A stretch of DNA of 64,000 bases, taken from NCBI RefSeq assembly GCF_001884235.1, contig NZ_MAOI01000069.1, positions 62,001 to 126,000 of the forward strand, in the 5' to 3' direction. The stretch is from Bacillus paramycoides. GTDB lineage: Bacteria > Bacillota > Bacilli > Bacillales > Bacillaceae_G. The first letter of the stretch is position 1. Each line of letters starts with the position of its first letter. The notes under the pieces were generated by a model, which was not told the origin of the DNA, did not search any database, and saw nothing but the letters and a program-made list of their open reading frames with translations. A program made the translations under genes and the position numbers. Positions 44,698-55,206 of this stretch are shown in pieces.

Positions 44698-46374
44698 ATG
44701 GAAAAGCAATGGTGGAAAGAAAGTGTAGTATATCAAATTTATCCTCGTAGTTTTATGGATAGTAACGGTGATGGTATAGGTGATCTTCGTGGAATTCTTT
44801 CGAAGCTAGATTACTTAAAAGAATTAGGTATTGATGTAATTTGGTTATCACCAGTCTATGAATCTCCAAACGATGATAACGGTTATGATATAAGTGATTA
44901 TTGTAAAATCATGCATGAGTTTGGATCAATGGGAGATTGGGATGAACTATTGCATGAAATGCATAAACGTAATATGAAACTTATGATGGACTTAGTTGTT
45001 AATCATACTTCAGATGAACATAATTGGTTTATTGAATCACGTAAATCGAAAGATAATGAATATAGAGATTACTATATATGGCGTCCTGGAAAAGACGGGA
45101 AAGAGCCGAATAACTGGGGAGCAGCTTTTAGTGGATCTGCATGGCAGTATGATGAAATGACAGATGAATATTATTTACATCTGTTTTCTAAAAAACAGCC
45201 AGATTTAAATTGGGATAATGAAAAGGTAAGACAAGATGTTTATGAAATGATGAAGTTTTGGTTAGAAAAAGGAATTGATGGATTCCGTATGGATGTTATT
45301 AATTTTATTTCTAAAGAAGAAGGCTTACCAGCCGTTGAAACTGACGAAGAAGGATATGTTTCAGGTCATAAGCATTTTATGAACGGTCCGAACATTCATA
45401 AATATTTGCATGAAATGAATGAAGAGGTATTGTCTCATTATGATATTATGACAGTTGGTGAAATGCCGGGAGTAACGACAGAAGAGGCCAAATTGTATAC
45501 AGGAGAAGACCGGGACGAATTGCAAATGGTATTCCAATTTGAACATATGGATTTAGATTCTGGAGAAGGCGGGAAATGGGATGTAAAACCATGTTCACTC
45601 CTTACATTGAAACAAAATTTAACAAAATGGCAAAAAGCATTAGAACAAACGGGATGGAATAGTCTTTATTGGAATAATCATGATCAGCCGCGCGTTGTAT
45701 CTCGTTTTGGTAATGATGGGGTTTATCGTACTGAATCAGCGAAAATGTTAGCGACAGTACTTCATATGATGAAGGGAACACCGTATATTTATCAAGGGGA
45801 AGAAATCGGAATGACCAATGTTCGATTTGAATCAATTGATGAATATCGAGATATTGAAACACTAAATATGTATAAAGAAAAAGTTATAGAGCGTGGCGAA
45901 GATAAAGATAAAGTGATGCAATCTATTTATATAAAGGGCCGAGATAACGCTAGAACTCCAATGCAGTGGGATGATAGAGAACATGCTGGATTCACAACGG
46001 GTGAGCCTTGGATTGCGGTAAATCCTAATTACAAAGAGATTAATGTGAAACAAGCGATGCGAGACGAAGAATCAATTTTTTATTACTATAAAAAGTTAAT
46101 TGAGTTACGCAAAAACAATGAAATAGTAGTGTATGGAGCATATGATTTAATACTAGAAAATAACCCGTCTATTTTTGCTTATGTAAGAACGTATGGAGAA
46201 GAAAGACTTCTTGTTATTGCAAACTTCACTGCGGATGAATGTGTATTTGAATTGCCTGAGGACATCATTTATAGCGAATCAGAGTTATTAATACACAATT
46301 ACGACGTGGAAAGCGGATCGATAGATAACATTACATTACGTCCATATGAAGCAATGGTGTATACATTAAAATAA
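44698..46374 (+). CDS. malL: Oligo-1,6-glucosidase / alpha-glucosidase
   Basis: A 558-residue GH13 enzyme that hydrolyses isomaltose and short malto-oligosaccharides to glucose in the cytoplasm. Conserved GH13 regions are DLVVNHTSDEH near residue 100, GFRMDVINF near 196 (catalytic Asp), VGEMPGVTTEE near 255 (catalytic Glu) and NHDQPR near 330. ATG 44698 matches the known 558-residue length; an in-frame start at 44680 lacks a ribosome site. Transcribed divergently from msmX with several CcpA/MdxR-type sites between. Confidence 0.93.
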   Translation: MEKQWWKESVVYQIYPRSFMDSNGDGIGDLRGILSKLDYLKELGIDVIWLSPVYESPNDDNGYDISDYCKIMHEFGSMGDWDELLHEMHKRNMKLMMDLVVNHTSDEHNWFIESRKSKDNEYRDYYIWRPGKDGKEPNNWGAAFSGSAWQYDEMTDEYYLHLFSKKQPDLNWDNEKVRQDVYEMMKFWLEKGIDGFRMDVINFISKEEGLPAVETDEEGYVSGHKHFMNGPNIHKYLHEMNEEVLSHYDIMTVGEMPGVTTEEAKLYTGEDRDELQMVFQFEHMDLDSGEGGKWDVKPCSLLTLKQNLTKWQKALEQTGWNSLYWNNHDQPRVVSRFGNDGVYRTESAKMLATVLHMMKGTPYIYQGEEIGMTNVRFESIDEYRDIETLNMYKEKVIERGEDKDKVMQSIYIKGRDNARTPMQWDDREHAGFTTGEPWIAVNPNYKEINVKQAMRDEESIFYYYKKLIELRKNNEIVVYGAYDLILENNPSIFAYVRTYGEERLLVIANFTADECVFELPEDIIYSESELLIHNYDVESGSIDNITLRPYEAMVYTLK

Positions 46375-46375
46375 G

Positions 46376-46411
46376 AAAAAGCCTTATGCCCGAGCGGCAT
46401 AAGGCCTTTTC
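46376..46411. terminator. malL / nplT convergent terminator
   Basis: AAAGCCTTATGCC and GGCATAAGGCCTTT form a 13-bp stem, one extra base on one side, T-tracts on both ends. Confidence 0.85.
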
Positions 46412-46413
46412 TA

Positions 46414-48189
<1,776 letters not shown>

Positions 48190-48240
48190 TTAATATCTCT
48201 ATACATATCGTTCCCTTAAACGTAATAATAAAGAATGTGT

Positions 48241-48255
48241 TGCAAACGATTGCTT
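48241..48255. promoter_or_regulatory. LacI-type operator upstream of the neopullulanase gene
   Basis: TGCAAACGATTGCTT contains the dyad GCAAACGATTGC, closest in form to the site before mdxR (TTGCAACGATTGCAA). Confidence 0.6.
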
Positions 48256-48350
48256 TTCTCATAACTTTAATATTGCTTATAAGAGTAGTATTCATTTCAT
48301 ATAAAGTCAATGTATAAAGAGTAGAAGAAGATTATTTTGAAAATTAATAT

Positions 48351-48378
48351 TTGCAAAATGAATAAAAGGATGTATAAT
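48351..48378 (+). promoter_or_regulatory. mdxE promoter
   Basis: TTGCAA (48351-48356), 16-base spacer, TATAAT (48373-48378). Two operators follow downstream of the predicted start. Confidence 0.72.
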
Positions 48379-48391
48379 GATAGACAAATAG

Positions 48392-48459
48392 CGCAAACGT
48401 TTTCATAGATTATGATATTGTTTGCGCTTCTATTAAACTATCTAATGCAAACGTTTTCA
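48392..48459. promoter_or_regulatory. Two cre-like operators downstream of the mdxE promoter
   Basis: CGCAAACGTTTTCA (48392-48405) and TGCAAACGTTTTCA (48446-48459) share twelve or more consensus positions. Downstream placement fits repression by CcpA, MdxR or both. Confidence 0.75.
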
Positions 48460-48497
48460 ATCAAAAGGTACATAGACAATTTAGGGAGGTTTTTGGG

Positions 48498-49757
48498 ATG
48501 AAGAAAGCATTATCACTATTAACGATTTCAGCATTGTCAATCGGTATGTTATCTGCATGTGGACCGAAAGATTCAGGGAAAAAAGAAGCAAGTAAAGAGA
48601 AGAAGGATTATGATCTTCTCGTTTGGGAAGATGAGAAAAAAGGTGTTGGTCTAGAGCCGGCAGTGGAAAGTTTTGAAAAGAAATATAATGTGAAAGTAAA
48701 AGTTGTAGAGGTTCAGATGACGAAACAAATAGAAAAACTTCGTCTCGACGGTCCAGCTGGTACAGGACCAGATGTTGTAACATTACCGCATGATCATATT
48801 GGTAATGCGGTAACAGAAGGGCTACTTTCAGAGGTGAAAGTGGATGATACGGTAAAAAATAAATTTACAGATTTATCAATAAAGGCACAAACATACGACG
48901 GAAAACTATACGGTTTACCAAAAGCAATTGAAACACCAATTTTTATTTACAATAAAAAATTCATGCAAAAAGCACCAGAAACGATGGACGAGCTGTTTAA
49001 CTTCTCAAAAGACTTTACGAAGGATGGCAAGTACGGATTTTTAGCATTAGGAGATAACTTCTACTTTGCTAACGCGTTTATGGCGGGTATGGGCGGTTAT
49101 GTATTTGGTGAAAAAGATGGAAAACTGACTCCGACAGATATTGGATTAAATAATAGTGGTGCAGTACAAGGTGCTGAATATATTCAAAAATGGTATAAAG
49201 AAAAATTATTACCAAAAGGAATTATTGGTGAATCTGGCGGTTCAGCTGCAGATGGATTATTTAATGAAGGAAAAGCAGCATCTATTATGAACGGACCATG
49301 GGCATTCCAAGCGATGGAAAAGGCTGGAATTGATTATGGTGTTGCTCCAATGCCGAAATTACCAAATGGTCAACCGATGAAAACATTTGTTGGGGTAAAA
49401 GGATGGCATGTAACAAGCTTCTCTAAACAAAATGATTTAGCTACAAAATTCACTGAGTGGGTAACAAATGAAGAAAATGCAAAAATTCGATTTGAGAAAA
49501 CAAAAGAAATTCCTCCAGTAAAATCAGTGATGGAAGATCCAGTTATTAAAGATAATGAGGCTGCAAAAGCAGTTGCGACTCAATCAGAAAATGGAATTCC
49601 AATGCCAAATATTCCAGAAATGCAAGAAGTTTGGAAACCAGCTGGAGATGCGCTTCAATTAGTTGTATCAAATAAACAAGAGCCAAAAGCAGCACTTGAT
49701 GATGCAGTGAAACAAATTAAAGGTAATATTGAGGCAAATCATAGTAAGAAAAAATAA
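48498..49757 (+). CDS. mdxE: Maltodextrin-binding lipoprotein
   Basis: A 419-residue extracellular solute-binding lipoprotein of the MalE family. The signal peptide ends in lipobox LSAC (Cys near 21), followed by a Lys-rich linker and the maltose-binding fold with GKLYGLPKAIE near 135 and AASIMNGPWAF near 255. It captures maltodextrins outside the cell for MdxF-MdxG. GGAGG lies nine bases before ATG 48498. A strong hairpin lies between this gene and mdxF, suggesting the message is stabilised or partly attenuated. Confidence 0.93.
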   Translation: MKKALSLLTISALSIGMLSACGPKDSGKKEASKEKKDYDLLVWEDEKKGVGLEPAVESFEKKYNVKVKVVEVQMTKQIEKLRLDGPAGTGPDVVTLPHDHIGNAVTEGLLSEVKVDDTVKNKFTDLSIKAQTYDGKLYGLPKAIETPIFIYNKKFMQKAPETMDELFNFSKDFTKDGKYGFLALGDNFYFANAFMAGMGGYVFGEKDGKLTPTDIGLNNSGAVQGAEYIQKWYKEKLLPKGIIGESGGSAADGLFNEGKAASIMNGPWAFQAMEKAGIDYGVAPMPKLPNGQPMKTFVGVKGWHVTSFSKQNDLATKFTEWVTNEENAKIRFEKTKEIPPVKSVMEDPVIKDNEAAKAVATQSENGIPMPNIPEMQEVWKPAGDALQLVVSNKQEPKAALDDAVKQIKGNIEANHSKKK

Positions 49758-49762
49758 GGTGA

Positions 49763-49795
49763 AATTCGTGCCTCTAAATATGAGAGGCACGAATT
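49763..49795 (+). other. Intercistronic hairpin mdxE-mdxF
   Basis: AATTCGTGCCTCT and AGAGGCACGAATT form a 13-bp perfect stem with a 7-base loop. No T-tract follows, so partial attenuation or 3'-end protection of mdxE mRNA is likelier than full termination. Confidence 0.8.
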
Positions 49796-49834
49796 CTCTC
49801 CCTTCCAAGTAGGAAGAAAAAAGGGGGAAGGAAC

Positions 49835-51136
49835 ATGCAAACATCTATAGAACCAACGAAAGATGTGAACGGTTCAAAGCATAGGAAATTAGCGACCATG
49901 TTATCAATCATTCCAGGCATTGGTCAACTATATAATAAACAATACGTAAAAGGTCTTATTTTTCTAGTACTAACAGGTTCATTTATTGTAGCATTTGCTG
50001 ATTTATTAAATATAGGATTATGGGGAATTGTAACACTAGGTACAGAAGTTCCACGCGACCATTCTGTCTTTCTATTAGTAGAAGGGATTTTGGCACTAAT
50101 CGTTGTCGTATTTGGCCTAGGGATATATGCATTTAATTTATATGATGCATACCAAAATGGGAAAAAACGTGATATAGGAACACCATTAAACTCAGTAAAA
50201 GAGCAATATCGCAATTTATTAGATCAAGGTTTTCCATATTTAATGGTTTCACCAGGGTTTCTATTACTTATCTTTGTTGTTGTATTTCCAATCATTTTCG
50301 TAATTTTAATTGGATTTACGAACTACGATTTGTATCATTCGCCACCAGCTAAATTAGTTGATTGGGTGGGCTTTAAAAACTTTATTGATATTTTCACATT
50401 ACCAATGTGGAGAGATACATTTTTAAGTGTGTTCTCTTGGACTGTCATTTGGACGTTCGTTGCAACGACATTACAAGTAGCACTTGGAATTTTTTTAGCG
50501 ATTATCGTAAATCAGCCTGGTATTAAAGGGAAGGCGATTATTCGTACAATCTTTATTTTGCCGTGGGCTGTTCCAGCATTCGTGTCTATTCTTGTATTTG
50601 CTGGTATGTTTAATGAGACATTTGGAGCGATTAACAATCAAGTATTAGATTTATTCGGAATTGAAAAGGTTGCTTGGATGACTGATCCATTTTGGTCGAA
50701 AATCGCTTTAATTATGATTCAAACGTGGCTTGGATTCCCGTTTATCTTTGCAATGACGACAGGTATATTGCAATCGATTCCAGGAGAATTATATGAAGCA
50801 GCTACAGTAGATGGTGCAACAGCTTGGCAACAGTTCCGCAAAATTACATTGCCACTTGTTTTATATGCAACAGCGCCAATATTAATTACGCAATATACGT
50901 TTAACTTTAATAACTTTAGTATTATTTATCTATTTAATAGCGGGGGACCTGCTGTGTCTGGACAAAATGCAGGTGGAACGGATATTTTAATTTCATGGAT
51001 CTATAAGTTAACGATGACTTCGGCGCAGTACGGAAAAGCAGCAGCTCTTACAATGATTTTATCGTTAATCGTTATTACAGTTGCGTTATGGCAATTTAAG
51101 AGAACAAAATCATTCCAAGAAGAGGATATGATGTAA
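49835..51136 (+). CDS. mdxF: Maltodextrin ABC permease, MalF type
   Basis: A 433-residue permease subunit with eight or so hydrophobic segments. The EAA loop that contacts the ATPase is YEAATVDGATAWQQFRKITL near residue 330. The N-terminal part (IPGIGQLYNKQYVKGLIFL, residues ~25-45) resembles a short-Gly loop of small TM2-like proteins and is longer than in simple MalF. GGGGGAAGG precedes ATG 49835. mdxG starts directly at the stop. Confidence 0.92.
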   Translation: MQTSIEPTKDVNGSKHRKLATMLSIIPGIGQLYNKQYVKGLIFLVLTGSFIVAFADLLNIGLWGIVTLGTEVPRDHSVFLLVEGILALIVVVFGLGIYAFNLYDAYQNGKKRDIGTPLNSVKEQYRNLLDQGFPYLMVSPGFLLLIFVVVFPIIFVILIGFTNYDLYHSPPAKLVDWVGFKNFIDIFTLPMWRDTFLSVFSWTVIWTFVATTLQVALGIFLAIIVNQPGIKGKAIIRTIFILPWAVPAFVSILVFAGMFNETFGAINNQVLDLFGIEKVAWMTDPFWSKIALIMIQTWLGFPFIFAMTTGILQSIPGELYEAATVDGATAWQQFRKITLPLVLYATAPILITQYTFNFNNFSIIYLFNSGGPAVSGQNAGGTDILISWIYKLTMTSAQYGKAAALTMILSLIVITVALWQFKRTKSFQEEDMM

Positions 51137-51979
51137 ATGAATATTAAACGACAAAAGATGTTACGTCTTTCATTAAGTTATTTCGTTATCTTCATAATGT
51201 GTGTCATTATTTTCTATCCATTGCTATGGATTATTGGCTCATCGTTTAATCCAGGAGATAGTTTGTCTGGTTCTAGCATTATTCCGAAAAATGCAACGTT
51301 AGATCATTATCGTCAGCTACTTGATCTTGATTCAAGTAATTACTTACTTTGGTATAAAAATACTTTAAAAATTAGTGTAATGACGATGATCTTTTCGGTG
51401 TTAGCAATTAGCTTTACTGCTTATGCGTTTTCGAGATATCGTTTTGTTGGAAGAAAGAATGGTTTATTAACATTTTTAATTCTCCAAATGATCCCGAACT
51501 TTGCAGCGTTAATCGCGCTATATATATTAGCTCAGTTAACAGGATTAATTGATACACATCTTGCATTAATTTTAATTTATGTGGGCGGGGCAATTCCGAT
51601 GAATACATGGCTTATGAAAGGGTACTTTGATACAATTCCGAAAGAGTTGGACGAATCAGCTCGAATGGATGGAGCAGGGCATTTCCGTATTTTCTGGCAA
51701 ATTATTATGCCACTTGCAAAACCAATCGTAGCGGTTGTAGCGTTATTCACTTTCATCGGTCCATTTACAGATTTTATTTTAGCAAGTGTTATTTTGCGCA
51801 CACCGGAAAATTATACTTTAGCAGTTGGGTTATATGAAATGGTAGCGAAAAAATTTGGTAATGAATTTACAACATTTGCAGCGGGTTCTGTATTAATTGC
51901 AATTCCAATTTCCATTTTATTCCTATCATTACAAAAATACTTTATTTCTGGTTTAACAGCTGGAGGTACGAAAGGATGA
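51137..51979 (+). CDS. mdxG: Maltodextrin ABC permease, MalG type
   Basis: A 280-residue six-helix permease subunit. The EAA loop is ESARMDGAGHFRIFWQIIMP near residue 175, and the C-terminal FISGLTAGGTKG is typical of MalG. It begins one base after the mdxF stop. Together with MdxE, MdxF and the MsmX ATPase it completes the importer. It is followed by hairpins before mdxR. Confidence 0.93.
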   Translation: MNIKRQKMLRLSLSYFVIFIMCVIIFYPLLWIIGSSFNPGDSLSGSSIIPKNATLDHYRQLLDLDSSNYLLWYKNTLKISVMTMIFSVLAISFTAYAFSRYRFVGRKNGLLTFLILQMIPNFAALIALYILAQLTGLIDTHLALILIYVGGAIPMNTWLMKGYFDTIPKELDESARMDGAGHFRIFWQIIMPLAKPIVAVVALFTFIGPFTDFILASVILRTPENYTLAVGLYEMVAKKFGNEFTTFAAGSVLIAIPISILFLSLQKYFISGLTAGGTKG

Positions 51980-52050
51980 AAATGGGACATTACGTCCCAT
52001 TTCTCTTTTCATCTCCCTATAAAAATTTGTAGGGAGATGAAAAGAGATTT
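51980..52050 (+). terminator. mdxG terminator region with an 18-bp hairpin
   Basis: A short stem (AAATGGGAC/GTCCCATTT) overlaps the mdxG stop; then TCTCTTTTCATCTCCCTA pairs perfectly with TAGGGAGATGAAAAGAGA around ten bases. The T-tail is short (TTTG). Confidence 0.75.
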
Positions 52051-52198
52051 GACATCACATGCGAAAAGATGTGAAATAAATAGTATATTATAGTATAGGA
52101 AAATAAAGCTATATCCCTTACAATACATGGAGAGGGAGAAGATAATAATTTTTGCAAGATAGAACGAAGTGATGAAAGTTTGCGATTTCTCCTATTAC

Positions 52199-52213
52199 TT
52201 GCAACGATTGCAA
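52199..52213. promoter_or_regulatory. Operator upstream of mdxR
   Basis: TTGCAACGATTGCAA is a LacI-type dyad with central CG, 50 bases before mdxR; autoregulation is likely. Confidence 0.65.
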
Positions 52214-52261
52214 GATAACAATATATGGAATATGGCAGAAAAGTGAGAGGAGGGGATTTTT

Positions 52262-53284
52262 ATGACAGTTACAATTAAAGATGTGGCGAAGAAAGCAAAT
52301 GTTGCACCATCGACGGTTTCACGTGTAATTGCTGATAATCCAAGTATAAGTGAAAAAACAAAGCGCCGTGTTCGAAAAGTAATGAGTGAACTAGGCTATC
52401 ACCCAAATTTAAATGCAAGAAACCTTGCGAACCAAACAACGAAAACGCTTGGACTCGTTATGCCGAGTTCTGCAAGTAAAGCTTTTCAAAATCCGTTTTT
52501 CCCAGAAGTTATAAGAGGAATTAGCTCATTCGCACACATGGAAGGGTATGCGCTCTATATGTCGACAGGTGAAACGGAAGACGAAATTTTTAATGGTGTT
52601 GTAAAGATGGTACAAGGGCGTCAAATTGGTGGAATTATTCTTTTATATTCAAGAGAAAATGACCGGATCATTCAGTATTTACATAATCAAAATTTCCCGT
52701 TTGTTTTAATCGGAAAACCATATGATCGAAAAGATGAAATTACATATGTAGATAATGACAATTATACGGCTGCAAGAGAAGTAGCGGAATATTTGATTTC
52801 ATTAGGGCATAAACAAATCGCGTTCATTGGCGGTGGCTCAGATTTACTTGTAACGAGAGATCGTTTGGCAGGTATGAGTGATGCTTTGAAACTAGCAGAC
52901 ATTTTATTACCGAAAGAGTACATTTTACATTTTGATTTCTCAAGAGAAGGTGGACAACAGGCTGTAGAGGAGTTAATGGGACTTGAACAACCACCGACAG
53001 CAATTATGGCGACTGATGATTTAATTGGACTTGGCGTACTAAGCGCACTTTCTAAAAAAGGGTTCGTTGTACCAAAGGATGTTTCTATTGTAAGCTTTAA
53101 CAATGCCTTATTATCAGAAATAGCTAGTCCACCACTTTCGACAGTTGATGTGAATATTTATCAATTAGGGTATGAAGCAGCAAAAGCTTTAGTTGATAAG
53201 GTGGAGCATTCGGAGTCTACTGCAAAATGTATCATTATTCCGCATAAGTTATTGAAACGTCAAACTTGTGATCATTATGCATAA
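52262..53284 (+). CDS. mdxR: LacI-family regulator of maltodextrin genes
   Basis: A 340-residue LacI/GalR regulator. The helix-turn-helix reads TIKDVAKKANVAPSTVSRVI (residues ~3-22) with the hinge LNARNLANQTTKTLGLVMP following; the sugar-binding core is normal in length. Position at the end of the mdx cluster and several LacI-type operators in it support control of mdx and malL by this protein, with maltodextrin as inducer inferred. AGAGGAGGGGA precedes ATG 52262; a terminator follows. Confidence 0.9.
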   Translation: MTVTIKDVAKKANVAPSTVSRVIADNPSISEKTKRRVRKVMSELGYHPNLNARNLANQTTKTLGLVMPSSASKAFQNPFFPEVIRGISSFAHMEGYALYMSTGETEDEIFNGVVKMVQGRQIGGIILLYSRENDRIIQYLHNQNFPFVLIGKPYDRKDEITYVDNDNYTAAREVAEYLISLGHKQIAFIGGGSDLLVTRDRLAGMSDALKLADILLPKEYILHFDFSREGGQQAVEELMGLEQPPTAIMATDDLIGLGVLSALSKKGFVVPKDVSIVSFNNALLSEIASPPLSTVDVNIYQLGYEAAKALVDKVEHSESTAKCIIIPHKLLKRQTCDHYA

Positions 53285-53318
53285 AAAAGCTAAGAGTTTA
53301 ACTCTTAGCTTTTTGCTT
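53283..53318. terminator. mdxR / patA convergent terminator
   Basis: AAAAAGCTAAGAG and CTCTTAGCTTTTT form a 13-bp stem around a five-base loop; it overlaps the 3' end of patA. Confidence 0.9.
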
Positions 53319-54461
53319 TAGAAAGGCTTCTAAACGGTCACAGCCTTCTTTTAAAGTTTCGATACTATAAGCGTAGGAAAGGCGAAGGTAGCCTTCACCG
53401 TATTCAGAAAATGCCGTTCCAGGAACGACGGCCAGCCCAGCTTCTTTTACAAGATCAAGTGCAAAATCAAATGATGAAGATGTTAAGTTTCCGACATATG
53501 GGAATAAGTAAAACGCACCCGTTGGCTTCTCGACTGTTAAGCCCATTTGAATGAGTCTATTATATACATAATCAAGGCGCTTTTTATATTGGTGGCGCAT
53601 CATCTTCGGTGCATCTTTAGCAGCTGTTAAAGCCTCGATTGCAGCATATTGGGCAATGGAAGTAGCGCATGTAACATTGTATTGGTGAACTTTTAAAATA
53701 TGTTTTGCTAAATAGCTTGGGGCAAATAAAAGTCCGATACGCCAGCCAGTCATAGAGTGTGATTTTGATAAGCCGTTAATGACAATAGTCTTCTCTCGCA
53801 TTTCTGGGAAATGAGCAATAGACATGTGCTTTTCTTCATATACAAGTTCACTATAAATTTCATCAGAAAGAACGAATATATTTTTATCTTTTAAGACAGA
53901 TACAATATCTTTTAATTCTTCTTTTGATAGGGTAACACCAGTTGGATTAGAAGGATACGGTAAAACAACGCATCTTGTTCGTTCAGTAATTGCATTTTGC
54001 AATGCTTCAGCTGTTAAACGAAAACCAGTTTCACGAACATCTATAAAAATAGGCGTTGCACCGCATAGTCGAATAATAGGCTCGTAACCTGGATAAATAG
54101 GAGCAGGTAAAATCACTTCCGTTCCTGGTTCCAAAATTGTACGGAATGCAACATCAATCGCTTCGCTAGCACCGATTGTAACAATGGTTTCGTTTTCAGG
54201 TGAATAGTGTAAATCGTAATTATCTTTTACAAAGTTACAAGCCGCCTCGCGTAATTTTAGTAAACCAGCGTTATGTGTATAGCTTGTATAATTTTCTGTA
54301 ATGGCCCGTTTAGCAGCTTCTTTTACTAGAGAAGGTGTAGGGAAATCGGGTTGCCCAATTGTTAAAGAGATAAGATTATCATAGTTTTGAATCATGTTAG
54401 AGAACTGGCGGATTCCAGAAATTTGGATGTCCTTCACTCTAGGGTTAATGAATTGTTCCAT
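53298..54461 (-). CDS. patA: Aminotransferase A
   Basis: A 387-residue fold-type I PLP aminotransferase of the AspC/PatA type. The PLP lysine is in INGLSKSHSMTGWRIG near residue 233, the NPTG motif in LPYPSNPTGV near 170 and the C-terminal Arg in YLRLSYA near 364. PatA acts on acetyl-diaminopimelate or similar amino acids in Bacillus; the exact donor cannot be settled. AAAGGGAGATACA precedes ATG 54461. It is a paralog of mtnE in the same window, with different active-site surroundings. Confidence 0.88.
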   Translation of the reverse strand: MEQFINPRVKDIQISGIRQFSNMIQNYDNLISLTIGQPDFPTPSLVKEAAKRAITENYTSYTHNAGLLKLREAACNFVKDNYDLHYSPENETIVTIGASEAIDVAFRTILEPGTEVILPAPIYPGYEPIIRLCGATPIFIDVRETGFRLTAEALQNAITERTRCVVLPYPSNPTGVTLSKEELKDIVSVLKDKNIFVLSDEIYSELVYEEKHMSIAHFPEMREKTIVINGLSKSHSMTGWRIGLLFAPSYLAKHILKVHQYNVTCATSIAQYAAIEALTAAKDAPKMMRHQYKKRLDYVYNRLIQMGLTVEKPTGAFYLFPYVGNLTSSSFDFALDLVKEAGLAVVPGTAFSEYGEGYLRLSYAYSIETLKEGCDRLEAFLKQKAKS

Positions 54462-54670
54462 TGTATCTCCCTTTCTTCCGTTTGAAAATTAAGTTCATTT
54501 TATCATATTTTTCATTATTACGCTTTGTATATAAACTTTATCCTGCTATTGGTGAGCGGTAAGGATCTCCTATATTAAAATTCAATGGAAGTAAGAGATA
54601 AGAACAGATTAGGTGTGAGGTAATTAAGATTTCCCTTCAATCTAGGTATAAATGTTGCTGTACGTATTGC

Positions 54671-54700
54671 ACAAAAAAAGCCGCTGAAAGCGACTTTTTA
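54671..54700 (-). terminator. Terminator of the 66-residue gene
   Basis: AAAAAGCCGCT and AGCGACTTTTT arms pair with one mismatch around GAA; on the minus strand the hairpin runs into T residues. Confidence 0.7.
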
Positions 54701-54898
54701 ATAACCGTATTCCCAATCTATTTCATCTTCGTTCCAAAGTACTGAAGATACTTTGCCAAGATGGACAACAGATTTATTTACAGCACATGTACAGTTTTCT
54801 TCCCCCGTTTTATGTTGCAATTCTTCGTATACTGATTTTTCAACGTTTTCTAGCACAACCAAATTTTCTTCTTTTAAAACAAGCGTAGTACCCGCCAT
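54698..54898 (-). CDS. Small protein of unknown function (66 aa)
   Basis: A 66-residue soluble protein with two cysteines in ENCTCAVN near residue 35 and an acidic, aromatic tail (DEIDWEYGY). AGGAGGAAGATAAAT precedes ATG 54898 and a hairpin follows. I do not recognise a family. The CTC pair might bind metal or form a disulfide; that is speculation. Confidence 0.7.
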   Translation of the reverse strand: MAGTTLVLKEENLVVLENVEKSVYEELQHKTGEENCTCAVNKSVVHLGKVSSVLWNEDEIDWEYGY

Positions 54899-55206
54899 AT
54901 TTATCTTCCTCCTACTAAAGTAATGATCACTTATTTGTAAACATAGATAGTATGGATTATATGCTGTATTTTGCGATAGTTGTCCGTCCAGTGAAGTGTT
55001 TTTTATTTTCTTTGTAATCCGTATTCATTGTATACTGCACGAAGGAAATTTGGTACAGGGTTTACAATCATTTCGGAAATCTGTAACATTTATTATTAGT
55101 TGTTAACAAATAATTAACAAATATGTTAAGAAAAATCAAAATTTTAAAACAAATAGACTTATAAATGATATAATCATATCAAAATACATATAGGGGATGA
55201 GAGGCT
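54899..55206. other. Upstream region of the orphan kinase gene
   Basis: About 310 bases with no gene. Two palindromes lie side by side, TTGTTAACAA (55100-55109) and TTAACAAATATGTTAA (55114-55129), followed by an A/T-rich promoter-like segment (TATAAT near 55170). Confidence 0.5.
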
